A stretch of DNA of 5,529 nt from Methanomicrobiales archaeon (GCA_028678965.1 JAJRCM010000043.1:1-5529), one strand, 5' to 3'; numbered from the stretch's first letter, positions 1 through 5,529 are shown. The notes: a model not told the origin generated them from the sequence alone. Numbers and translations are program-made.

Positions 1-1
1 C

Positions 2-340
2 CCCCTAGAAGTCATTGCTCGCGAGGAGATACTCGCCCGGCTCAGGGGCTCAAGTATGGAGATCATCACAGGTAAAGGAGGCACGATTTTTGGCCCGGTG
101 GCCCATATTGTAACCATGCTTGAGATGGTGATTGATGATAGTGGCGCGCTCATTCCCTGCTCCTGCATCCTTTGTGGAGAGTATGGGGTGCAGGGATGCG
201 CTCTTGGGGTACCTGCCCGGGTAGGTAGGGAAGGCATCCATTCCATCGAACAGTGGCCCCTGGATAGGTGGGAGCAGGACCATTTCAATGAGGCTGCCAG
301 CTTCATCCAGGGATTATGCGGCACCTTGATAGGGCGATAA
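2..340 (+). CDS. mdh: Malate dehydrogenase (LDH/MDH family), C-terminal part, 5' end outside window
   Basis: The frame is open from the left edge to a TAA at 338-340 and gives 112 residues. The internal ATG at 56 is not the true start, because homologous sequence continues upstream of it (RGSSMEIITGKG). The residues match the end of the archaeal LDH/MDH catalytic domain. First comes the 'GKGGTIFGP' segment (fragment residues 24-32, usual form KGATxYxP), then 'IPCSCILCGEYGV' (51-63, usual form LPxSxYLDGEYG), the 'LGVPARVGREG' turn, and the final helix after 'PLDRWEQ'. Enzymes of this family interconvert malate and oxaloacetate (or lactate and pyruvate) with NAD(P)H in the cytoplasm. The nucleotide-binding fold and the catalytic His/Asp/Arg lie outside the window, so malate versus another 2-hydroxy acid cannot be decided. 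An unusual feature is the cluster of four cysteines in 'PCSCILCGEYGVQGC'. polB follows 36 bp downstream on the same strand. Confidence 0.85.
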   Translation, partial: PLEVIAREEILARLRGSSMEIITGKGGTIFGPVAHIVTMLEMVIDDSGALIPCSCILCGEYGVQGCALGVPARVGREGIHSIEQWPLDRWEQDHFNEAASFIQGLCGTLIGR

Positions 341-376
341 TACCATGCACCGGGTAACAAAGAGTGGTTTCAACTG

Positions 377-2809
377 ATGACACTTATTGGCACCTCTGCT
401 CCTGTTACCATCATCGGGGCATTAATCAATCAGGTGGAGTACACCAATTCGCCGGAAGGTCCCGTCATACACATTTTCGGGAGAACGGAGGAGGGGAGAT
501 TTGTTCATATTGAGGTCACCGGGTTCAAACCCTATTTTTACGTCCCCGTTGATCAGGCGGACAGCATCGACCACCCCTCCTTCGTGGAGGTGGAGAAGGA
601 GAGCGTATATCCATCGATCAAGGGGATTCCACTACGGAAGCTCTTTACGTTTCGACCTACCGATGTCCGGGATATCCGTGACCGCTATTCTCACTATGAA
701 GCAGACATCCCCTTCACCACCCGTTTCATGATTGATTGTGGTCTGACCGGGGGTGTCGCAGCACCAACCACTACCGTTGACTACCGGGCCCTCACACCTG
801 CCGATGTTTCGGCCCCTGCCAGGGTGTGCATCATGGATATTGAGTGCGATGATGCCCGTGGTTTCCCTACTCCAGAACAGGACCCCATCATCTGCATCAC
901 CTGCTGGGATTCATTTGAAAACGATTACGTTACACTGCTCCTGGAGAGCGATGGAGTATCCCTTGATATAGCGGCATTGAAGGAAACCGGGGGTCTGAAG
1001 AATGGCTGTTTCAGAGAAGGGGTCCACACGGTGAGATGTTACCAGCGCGAGAGGGACCTCCTGGAAGGACTTGTCCAGTATATCACCTCGAAAGATCCGG
1101 ATATCGTCAGTGGCTGGAACTTCCTTGGGTTTGATCTCCCCTACATCACCCGGCGGATGTCAATCCTGGGACTGGTGCCTGAATCGCTCGCCCGTCTTCC
1201 AGAGAAAGTGGAGCGAAGTGCACTGCGGGGACGTGCCCTCTTTGATTTGCTCGATGCGTATAAACGGATGCATGGTGCCCAGAAGGAGTCCTACCGTCTG
1301 GATGCCATTGCTGAGGAGGAGCTCGGTGAACGGAAGGTGCGATACCAGGGCACGCTCTCGCGGCTCTGGCGGGAGCATCCCGAACAGCTGGTGGAGTATA
1401 ATTTCAAGGATGTTGAACTCTGCGTCGCGATAGATGGGAAGAACAAAATCATTGATTTTTACCGGGAGATTGCCCGCTATGTCGGCTGTCCCCTGGACAG
1501 GACCCTCAATTCATCGAATGTAATCGATATCTATATTCTCCGCAAAGCTCATGGCCATTTCGTACTCCCCTCCAAAGGGTATGCGGCCGCGGACGAATTT
1601 GAGGGGGCGACCGTTTTTGATCCCTCCCTTGGAATCAAGGAGAACGTCGTTGTCCTTGATCTGAAATCGCTCTACCCTATGGCGATGATGACCATCAATG
1701 CTTCCCCTGAGACCAAAGATCCAGGAGGGGATCTCCGCGCTCCCAACGGGATTAAGTTCAGGCGGCAGCCGGATGGTCTGACCCGGAGCATCATCGGCGA
1801 ATTATTACGAGAGAGGAATGCAAAAAAGCGGGCGAGAGATGCAAATCCCTTCGGATCCCCTGAATATGTGCTCTATGACATTCAGCAGAATGTCATCAAG
1901 GTGATCATGAATACTTACTACGGGGTGAGCGGGTATACCCGGTTCCGGCTGTACGACCGGGAGATTGGTGCGGCGATCACCTCGGTGGGGAGGGCTATCA
2001 TTGAGCACACCCGGCAGGTGATCGAGACTATGGGATATCATGTCCTCTATGGCGACACTGATTCCTGCATGGTCCAGATTCCAAGAGGTGACACCGCCTC
2101 CACTGCTGGGATCGCACGGGAGATCGAGCGACAGGTCAACTCGAGCTACGATAATTTTTCTCGGGATATACTCAATGCCGACCGGCACTATTTTTCCATC
2201 AAATTCGAGAAGATTTACCAGCGGTTTTTCCAGGCAGGAAGGAAGAAACGGTATGCCGGTCACCTTGTATGGAGGGAAGGTAAAGATGTCGATGAGATCG
2301 ATATCGTCGGGTTCGAGATACGGAGGAGCGATTCCCCGCAGATAACCCGTCTGGCGCAGCGGAAGGTGATGGAGATGATCCTCCGCGGTGATGGCTATCA
2401 AGCAGTCAAGAGCTTCCTCGCAGATGTGATAAAAAATTACCGTTTGGGGAAGTTCTCCCTGGATGAAATTGGGATACCCGGTGGGATAGGGAAGGAACTC
2501 GATCAGTACGATACCGATGATGCTCATATTCGCGGAGCGAGATATGCAAACACCCATCTGGGTGCAAGTTTTGCTCGCGGAAGCAAGCCGAAGCGGGTGT
2601 ACATCAAATATGTGAAGGGAAAGTACCCTAAAACTGATGTGATCTGTTTTGAGTACGGTGACCAGGTACCTTCGGAGTTCATCGTCGACTGGGAGATGAT
2701 GCTCGAGAAGACGGTGAAACAACCCATCTCCCGGATTATCGAGGCAGTGGGGTGGGACTGGCACGATATTGACCCTTCAGTCACTACCCTGGCTCAGTTT
2801 GGGCTCTGA
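377..2809 (+). CDS. polB: Family B DNA polymerase (archaeal PolB) with 3'-5' exonuclease, complete
   Basis: This 810-residue protein is a replicative/repair DNA polymerase with proofreading. The N-terminal domain carries FKPYFY (50-55), at the place where Pyrococcus PolB has the FRPYIY of its template-uracil pocket. Exonuclease motifs are DIE (D154, E156), N248-F252-D253 and Y341-x3-D345. Polymerase motif A is D428-LKSLYP (steric-gate Tyr433), motif B is K508-x3-N512-x2-YG, motif C is YGDTDS (558-563, Asp560 and Asp562 metal ligands), and KKRYAG follows at 623-628. All catalytic residues are present, so it should be active in both functions. No intein interrupts motif A, B or C, where PolB inteins often sit. 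The C-terminus reads VTTLAQFGL (802-810), which resembles a degenerate PCNA-binding box. The ATG at 377 is chosen because a stop lies in frame at 338-340 and no better start follows before the conserved N-terminal domain. Its Shine-Dalgarno is weak. mdh lies upstream and the methyltransferase gene converges 8 bp downstream. Confidence 0.98.
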   Translation: MTLIGTSAPVTIIGALINQVEYTNSPEGPVIHIFGRTEEGRFVHIEVTGFKPYFYVPVDQADSIDHPSFVEVEKESVYPSIKGIPLRKLFTFRPTDVRDIRDRYSHYEADIPFTTRFMIDCGLTGGVAAPTTTVDYRALTPADVSAPARVCIMDIECDDARGFPTPEQDPIICITCWDSFENDYVTLLLESDGVSLDIAALKETGGLKNGCFREGVHTVRCYQRERDLLEGLVQYITSKDPDIVSGWNFLGFDLPYITRRMSILGLVPESLARLPEKVERSALRGRALFDLLDAYKRMHGAQKESYRLDAIAEEELGERKVRYQGTLSRLWREHPEQLVEYNFKDVELCVAIDGKNKIIDFYREIARYVGCPLDRTLNSSNVIDIYILRKAHGHFVLPSKGYAAADEFEGATVFDPSLGIKENVVVLDLKSLYPMAMMTINASPETKDPGGDLRAPNGIKFRRQPDGLTRSIIGELLRERNAKKRARDANPFGSPEYVLYDIQQNVIKVIMNTYYGVSGYTRFRLYDREIGAAITSVGRAIIEHTRQVIETMGYHVLYGDTDSCMVQIPRGDTASTAGIAREIERQVNSSYDNFSRDILNADRHYFSIKFEKIYQRFFQAGRKKRYAGHLVWREGKDVDEIDIVGFEIRRSDSPQITRLAQRKVMEMILRGDGYQAVKSFLADVIKNYRLGKFSLDEIGIPGGIGKELDQYDTDDAHIRGARYANTHLGASFARGSKPKRVYIKYVKGKYPKTDVICFEYGDQVPSEFIVDWEMMLEKTVKQPISRIIEAVGWDWHDIDPSVTTLAQFGL

Positions 2810-2817
2810 AGTGGGGA

Positions 2818-3582
2818 TTATGGTCTGGTTGAAAGGAGCCGATCCCTAGCCAGGGCACAATAGGCTTCGTCAATCTCCACACCGATCCCTTTCCGCCTGA
2901 GATGCTGACAGGCAAGCAAGGTGGTACCACTCCCCAGGAATGGGTCGAGTACGGTGTCCCCGATGAAACTGAAGAGTTTGATACATCGCAGGGGAAGTTC
3001 GAGGGGGAAGGGCGTTGGATGACCGACCTTCTTCCTGCTCTCCCCGGAGAAGGTCCACAGGGCGTTCGTCCATTCAATGAACTCTTCCCTGGTAATGTCG
3101 GACTCTCCCCTCTGCTTTTTTCTCCAATCTTGTTTGTAGAGAACCGCAATTGCTTCCACCGGTGCGATCACAAAGGGGGCGCGTGCACTACGAAAGGATC
3201 CCCACGCGGTACGGCGGGAGATGTTGCCCTCATTCCAGATGATGGTCGCGTGATAGTGCCACCCCGCTCTTTTAGCAAGGGAGACGATATCAGCATAGAC
3301 ACTCTGCTGTCCCAGCCGGTTCTTGTCCAGAGGGATATTCAGGCACATCCGGCCATCCGGTCGCATCAGAACGAGAGCTTTCTCCAGCCAGCGTGTGCTG
3401 AACCGGAGATACTCCTCGTAGGGCATGTCGTCTCTCGATCTGCCATAAGCAATATCGAGATTATACGGGGGGGAGGTGACAATCAGATCAACCGATTCCT
3501 CAGGGATAGCGGTGATTTCCAGAGAATCGGCATGGAGGATGGCAATGGACCCATCATTGTTCTGATAGTACATCTGTTCCAT
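2818..3582 (-). CDS. Beta-class site-specific DNA methyltransferase (N4-cytosine or N6-adenine), apparently orphan
   Basis: This 254-residue protein has the permuted order of beta-class amino-methyltransferases. Catalytic motif IV TSPPYNL is N-terminal (36-42), followed by a variable, probably target-recognising middle (about 45-185). After it come a motif X-like stretch GHPTPFPLELP (187-197), AdoMet-binding motif I DPFLGSGTT (213-221) and the acidic GVEIDEAY (234-241, Glu236 likely bound to the AdoMet ribose). It transfers a methyl group from AdoMet to an exocyclic amine in DNA. SPPY is more frequent in N4-cytosine enzymes, but the base is not certain. The gene looks complete. The start at 3582 has no clear Shine-Dalgarno; a second Met three codons later (3573) has a weak GGA ahead of it and is an alternative. 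The TPR gene lies 45 bp upstream on the same strand with no TATA box between, so co-transcription is likely. No endonuclease is adjacent, although partners beyond the window cannot be excluded. The recognition sequence is unknown. Confidence 0.94.
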   Translation of the reverse strand: MEQMYYQNNDGSIAILHADSLEITAIPEESVDLIVTSPPYNLDIAYGRSRDDMPYEEYLRFSTRWLEKALVLMRPDGRMCLNIPLDKNRLGQQSVYADIVSLAKRAGWHYHATIIWNEGNISRRTAWGSFRSARAPFVIAPVEAIAVLYKQDWRKKQRGESDITREEFIEWTNALWTFSGESRKKVGHPTPFPLELPLRCIKLFSFIGDTVLDPFLGSGTTLLACQHLRRKGIGVEIDEAYCALARDRLLSTRP

Positions 3583-3627
3583 AGGGTATCAATCAGAGAG
3601 AACGACGGAGAAAGGGAAGGGTACTGT

Positions 3628-4119
3628 TCAAATGTTCATCTCGCGGATTCGGTGAAGTAACTTGTCGCGCCTCTCCCGGATCTCGCGGTTCTCCTCCATG
3701 GAGAGAGCTTTATCATAACAGTCCACTGCCTCCCGGTGATTCCCCGTCTCTTCGAGGCTGACCCCCTTCCGGTACCATACCCAGGGGTCGCGGGACATCT
3801 GTCGTAGTGCCTTGTCGTAGCAAAGGATAGCCTGGTCATGCCTCCCCAGTTTGGCGAGAGAGACTGCTCGATGGAACCATGCTTCCCCGTGGTCAGGTTC
3901 GAGACGTATGATATACTCAAAACATTCGATGGCCTGGCGGTGCTGATCGAGGTGTGCCATGGCAATCCCCTTCCCCAGCCAGCCTTCAATATCCTTGGGA
4001 TTCAGCTCCAGGGCTTTTATAAAACATTCAATAGCTTCCGCATGCTTTCCATGCTTCACCAGGTCAAAACCTTTATTGACCCATCCTGTCTCTTCCCCGC
4101 GTTTGAACACCGTCCACAT
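3628..4119 (-). CDS. Tetratricopeptide repeat (TPR) protein
   Basis: This 163-residue protein is almost entirely four 34-residue TPR units (about residues 9-42, 43-76, 77-110 and 111-144). A charged capping helix follows (145-163, ERRDKLLHRIREMN). The TPR signature recurs in each unit: W/Y near position 5, G at 9, A/S at 11-12, G/H near 16-18, EAIxCF/Y near 21-26, A near 29 and L/P at the end. An example is WVNKGFDLVKHGKHAEAI. There is no signal peptide or membrane segment, so a cytoplasmic scaffold or adaptor role is expected; the partner is not visible. The ATG at 4119 is preceded by GGGATGAT (4130-4123), a fair though close ribosome binding site. An in-frame stop at 4143-4141 rules out a longer protein with an upstream ATG. 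The gene stands 45 bp upstream of the methyltransferase and probably shares its transcript, but nothing shows a functional link. TPR proteins of this size are numerous in methanogens. Confidence 0.9.
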   Translation of the reverse strand: MWTVFKRGEETGWVNKGFDLVKHGKHAEAIECFIKALELNPKDIEGWLGKGIAMAHLDQHRQAIECFEYIIRLEPDHGEAWFHRAVSLAKLGRHDQAILCYDKALRQMSRDPWVWYRKGVSLEETGNHREAVDCYDKALSMEENREIRERRDKLLHRIREMNI

Positions 4120-4170
4120 CCGATCATCCCGCAGTACAGGTCAATTCATTAGAAGGGTCATTATCGATGG

Positions 4171-4178
4171 TATAAATA
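4171..4178 (-). promoter_or_regulatory. Candidate TATA box for the TPR-methyltransferase unit (could also read rightward)
   Basis: On the - strand this is TATTTATA, about 52 bases ahead of the TPR ATG at 4119. A start near 4149-4146 would give a leader of about 30 bases. On the + strand the same bases read TATAAATA and could direct transcription into the repeat region. Neither side has a convincing BRE, so the direction is uncertain. Confidence 0.38.
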
Positions 4179-4266
4179 CGTGCTGACATCTCCGACAGGG
4201 AGGAAGACCGATGTTTTCCAGCGCGGGGAAGAAGAACGACGGGAAGTAGTGAGGATGTGATGACAC

Positions 4267-4290
4267 TGCAGGGCGATCTGGAGCCCTGTA
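4267..4290. other. Stem-loop with 8-bp arms
   Basis: TGCAGGGC (4267-4274) pairs with GCCCTGTA (4283-4290) around an 8-base loop, with one G-T wobble as RNA. No T-run follows on either strand, so it does not look like a terminator. It may be part of a structured RNA or a protein-binding site. Confidence 0.55.
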
Positions 4291-4346
4291 CGAACGTGTG
4301 GAATACATCGGACTACCTCCCCCTCCAGGCAAAGAGATGAGTGAGT

Positions 4347-4380
4347 GAGAGGATTGTTCCTCGGCGAACAGGAGAGCTCC
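4347..4380. repeat. Probable degenerate third copy of the repeat
   Basis: It shares GAGAG, the central TGTTCCT-CGG...AACA block and the terminal CTCC with the 38-bp repeat, and lies one period (about 50 bases) before copy 1. Alignment needs small insertions and deletions, so the relation is uncertain. Its centre forms a perfect 5-bp hairpin, TGTTC (4355-4359) with GAACA (4366-4370). Confidence 0.45.
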
Positions 4381-4393
4381 ATCGCTTCGCGCC

Positions 4394-4431
4394 GAGAGAC
4401 TCATGGTTCCTACGGAAACAATCGTCCTCCC
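4394..4431. repeat. 38-bp direct repeat, copy 1
   Basis: It begins GAGAGACTCATGGTTCC and ends AATCGTCCTCCC, and is identical over all 38 bases to the copy at 4445-4482. It contains a small hairpin: TGGTTCC (4404-4410) pairs with GGAAACA (4414-4420) around a TAC loop, with one G-A mismatch. The start-to-start distance to copy 2 is 51 bases, and the 13-base spacer is too short for a CRISPR spacer. Confidence 0.95.
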
Positions 4432-4444
4432 ACCATTTGTCGGT

Positions 4445-4482
4445 GAGAGACTCATGGTTCCTACGGAAACAATCGTCCTCCC
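4445..4482. repeat. 38-bp direct repeat, copy 2
   Basis: This is a perfect second copy of 4394-4431. Similarity stops sharply on both sides: the copies are followed by ACCATTT and TATCCCG respectively and preceded by GCC and GGT. The same hairpin falls at 4455-4471. The exact identity suggests a recent duplication or copies of a dispersed element. Confidence 0.95.
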
Positions 4483-4570
4483 TATCCCGCCCTGGAACAC
4501 GAACCAGACGGTTGGAAAAGCACTCCTCTTATTTTAGGGATCTCGATCGACCTCAATAGGTAATGAAGTA

Positions 4571-4576
4571 TTTTTT
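4571..4576 (+). terminator. Possible archaeal T-run terminator
   Basis: Six consecutive T on the + strand lie just after the repeat region and before the beta-helix promoter. Archaeal termination can use such runs without a hairpin. It would only matter if the repeat region is transcribed rightward, which is not shown. Confidence 0.25.
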
Positions 4577-4597
4577 GAATCAGTTCAACCCCAATTA

Positions 4598-4605
4598 TTT
4601 AATAT
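4598..4605 (+). promoter_or_regulatory. Probable archaeal TATA box of the beta-helix gene
   Basis: TTTAATAT lies in the AT-rich stretch CAATTATTTAATATCG. It resembles the archaeal box (TTTATATA) and sits 46 bases ahead of the TTG. Transcription would start about 25 bases downstream, near 4622-4628, leaving a short leader of about 20 bases that just includes the ribosome binding site. No A-rich BRE is obvious upstream, so the call is moderate. Confidence 0.42.
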
Positions 4606-4630
4606 CGAGCATCTCTCAATTGCAATCAAG

Positions 4631-4639
4631 AAGGAGAGG
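4631..4639 (+). promoter_or_regulatory. Strong Shine-Dalgarno site of the beta-helix gene
   Basis: AAGGAGAGG is complementary to the archaeal 16S rRNA 3' end (CCUCC region). Seven bases separate the AGGAG core from the TTG at 4644. This site decides the start codon, because no in-frame ATG exists ahead of the signal peptide. Confidence 0.75.
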
Positions 4640-4643
4640 AGCA

Positions 4644-5529
4644 TTGACCACGGTGACATGGTGGTGGAGGGTACTGGTTCTCGGGCTACTTTTCGTGGTG
4701 GTAGCAGGATCTCCCGCATTCGGTGCGACTGTTGAGGTACGGGATGAGATGCAGGGCATCCAGAAAGCGGTCGACAGGGCACGTCCTGGTGACACCGTTA
4801 TCATCCGTCCGGGAGTGTACCATGAACGGGTGGTGATTTCAAAATCGCTGACCCTGATGGGAGCCAGTGAGAGTAATCCTACAGACATAGGAGGGAGTCT
4901 GCTCCCCAGTCTTGAGGGTTGCCCCATGACGGGTTGCAGCCCCCCGGTCATCATAGCCCCACCTGGCGGGCCAGCTGTCGAAATAAGATCCGATAATGTG
5001 ACACTGAAGGGTATAAGGCTCGAGGCAACTGACACCTGCCTTGTTCTCGAAAGTGCCGATCAGGTGTCGGTCAATGACGACACATTCGGAGACTGTCGTA
5101 TCTGCATCGCGGGATTTGATACAGTAGGAACCCGCATCGACGGAAATTCATTTGCCCAGTGCCGGAAGGCTGCCCTCCAGCTTATCTCCAGTTCTGATGT
5201 AAGGGTAACGGCCAATCGCTTTCTGGGTGGACTCACTGGGATACGCGGGGATGGTATCACTCGGTATTACCTTGAAGGAAATCGCTTCCAAAGCCTGGCA
5301 GTTGTTGCAAATTTGGATAGCGTGGTCGATTCGGTGATAGGCAGCAATACACTTATCAATTGCACTCTGGGATACCTGATCATTTCATCACGGAACACCA
5401 CCATCCGTAGTGATACACTGGAGAATGCCACGCAGTATCTTTTCCTCCTCAACTCTATTTCCACAGATGTGACCATCGAAGCGTACGACAATGCAACAAC
5501 CATTTCAAAGGATATTGACTCATCTACCA
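4644..5529 (+). CDS. Secreted right-handed parallel beta-helix protein (NosD/pectate-lyase-like), 3' end outside window
   Basis: The frame stays open from a TTG at 4644 to the right edge (295 codons). TTG is chosen because AAGGAGAGG lies ideally 5-13 bases ahead of it; an in-frame GTG at 4653 is the alternative. Residues 1-28 form a signal peptide: MTTVTWWWR, hydrophobic core VLVLGLLFVVVAG, and likely cleavage near SPAFG/A. Next comes the typical beta-helix opening, in which GIQKAVDRARPGDTVIIRPG (38-57) leads into VYHERVVISKSLTLMGA. A loop with a Cys pair (C93, C98) follows. From about 110 onward there are some eight coils of roughly 22 residues, for example VRVTANRFLGGLTGI and YYLEGNRFQSLAVV. 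At least five N-x-S/T sequons (NVT, NCT, NTT, NAT twice) suggest a glycosylated cell-surface protein. Relatives include NosD-like and carbohydrate-active beta-helix proteins. No catalytic residues can be assigned, so the ligand or substrate is unknown. Confidence 0.87.
   Translation, partial: MTTVTWWWRVLVLGLLFVVVAGSPAFGATVEVRDEMQGIQKAVDRARPGDTVIIRPGVYHERVVISKSLTLMGASESNPTDIGGSLLPSLEGCPMTGCSPPVIIAPPGGPAVEIRSDNVTLKGIRLEATDTCLVLESADQVSVNDDTFGDCRICIAGFDTVGTRIDGNSFAQCRKAALQLISSSDVRVTANRFLGGLTGIRGDGITRYYLEGNRFQSLAVVANLDSVVDSVIGSNTLINCTLGYLIISSRNTTIRSDTLENATQYLFLLNSISTDVTIEAYDNATTISKDIDSST

Larger units (their letters stand above)
4120..4643. other. 524-bp intergenic region rich in repeats and hairpins, no convincing gene
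   Basis: This gap separates the leftward TPR gene from the rightward beta-helix gene. From left to right it holds a TATA-like box (4171-4178) and a hairpin with 6-bp arms (TTTTCC at 4214-4219 against GGAAGA at 4227-4232). A stronger hairpin with 8-bp arms follows (4267-4274 against 4283-4290, core CAGGGC/GCCCTG). Then come the degenerate repeat (4347-4380) and two perfect 38-bp repeats (4394-4431 and 4445-4482). An 8-bp palindrome TCGATCGA (4543-4550), a T6 run (4571-4576) and the beta-helix promoter complete it. Several frames stay open through the repeats, because the 51-bp period is a multiple of three. None has a good ribosome binding site or recognisable protein. Confidence 0.8.

Noticed and set aside
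1805..2764. 319-residue frame antisense to polB
   Set aside because: It is a shadow of the polB coding sequence on the opposite strand, where every polymerase motif is intact. It has no recognisable domain.
3116..3121. T6 run as the terminator of polB
   Set aside because: It encodes Lys-Lys of the methyltransferase on the other strand and lies about 300 bases past the polB stop. It is possible but unsupported.
2902..3660. 252-residue frame antisense to the methyltransferase
   Set aside because: It mirrors a well-supported methyltransferase and has no family features of its own.
4257..4263. GTGATGA as the C box of a C/D guide RNA
   Set aside because: It matches RUGAUGA, but no CTGA D box follows within about 60 bases.
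4343..4482. CRISPR array
   Set aside because: There are only two perfect copies, the spacer is 13 bases, and no cas gene is present.
4141..4500. Leftward 119-residue frame with two GRTIVSVGTMSLS units
   Set aside because: The apparent protein repeat only reflects the 51-bp DNA period. It would start at a GTG without a ribosome binding site, the remainder is low-complexity, and the decayed DNA copy does not keep the frame.
4543..4550. TCGATCGA palindrome as an operator
   Set aside because: Eight bases with no extension and no second copy nearby is within chance expectation.
4341..4559. Rightward 72-residue frame with two RDSWFLRKQSSS units
   Set aside because: It is the same DNA repeat seen in another frame. 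It has no clear ribosome binding site or recognisable fold.

Overview
This window looks like chromosomal DNA from a methanogenic euryarchaeon, most likely of the Methanomicrobia/Methanomicrobiales. That placement is an inference. It rests on a family B replicative DNA polymerase with the 'DLKSLYPMAM' form of motif A, which I associate with Methanomicrobia and haloarchaea, and on an archaeal-type malate/lactate dehydrogenase C-terminus. A TPR protein of the kind common in these methanogens, a large secreted parallel beta-helix protein of the NosD type, and AT-rich TATA-like boxes with strong Shine-Dalgarno sites fit the same picture. No tRNA, rRNA, CRISPR array, insertion sequence or phage gene is visible.

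Layout. Left part, + strand: the last 112 codons of a malate dehydrogenase-like gene (2-340). After 36 bp comes a complete, intein-free family B DNA polymerase (377-2809) with all exonuclease and polymerase motifs intact. Middle part, - strand: a TPR protein (4119 to 3628), then 45 bp downstream a beta-class DNA methyltransferase (3582 to 2818). The methyltransferase converges on polB with an 8-bp gap and has no restriction endonuclease beside it in this window, so it may be an orphan modification enzyme. Right part: a 524-bp stretch without a convincing gene (4120-4643). It holds two perfect 38-bp direct repeats, a probable degenerate third copy and several small hairpins. The right edge holds the first 295 codons of an exported beta-helix protein. 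It starts at a TTG with a strong ribosome binding site, has a clear signal peptide, and runs off the window.

How the genes relate. mdh and polB are co-oriented and close enough to be co-transcribed, but they share no pathway. The TPR and methyltransferase genes probably form a two-gene unit read from a promoter near 4171-4178. The beta-helix gene appears to have its own promoter near 4598-4605. The least explained part is the repeat- and hairpin-rich gap. It could be a dispersed intergenic repeat family or a structured non-coding transcript, and the sequence alone does not decide between them. I found no clear evidence of a wholly new system.
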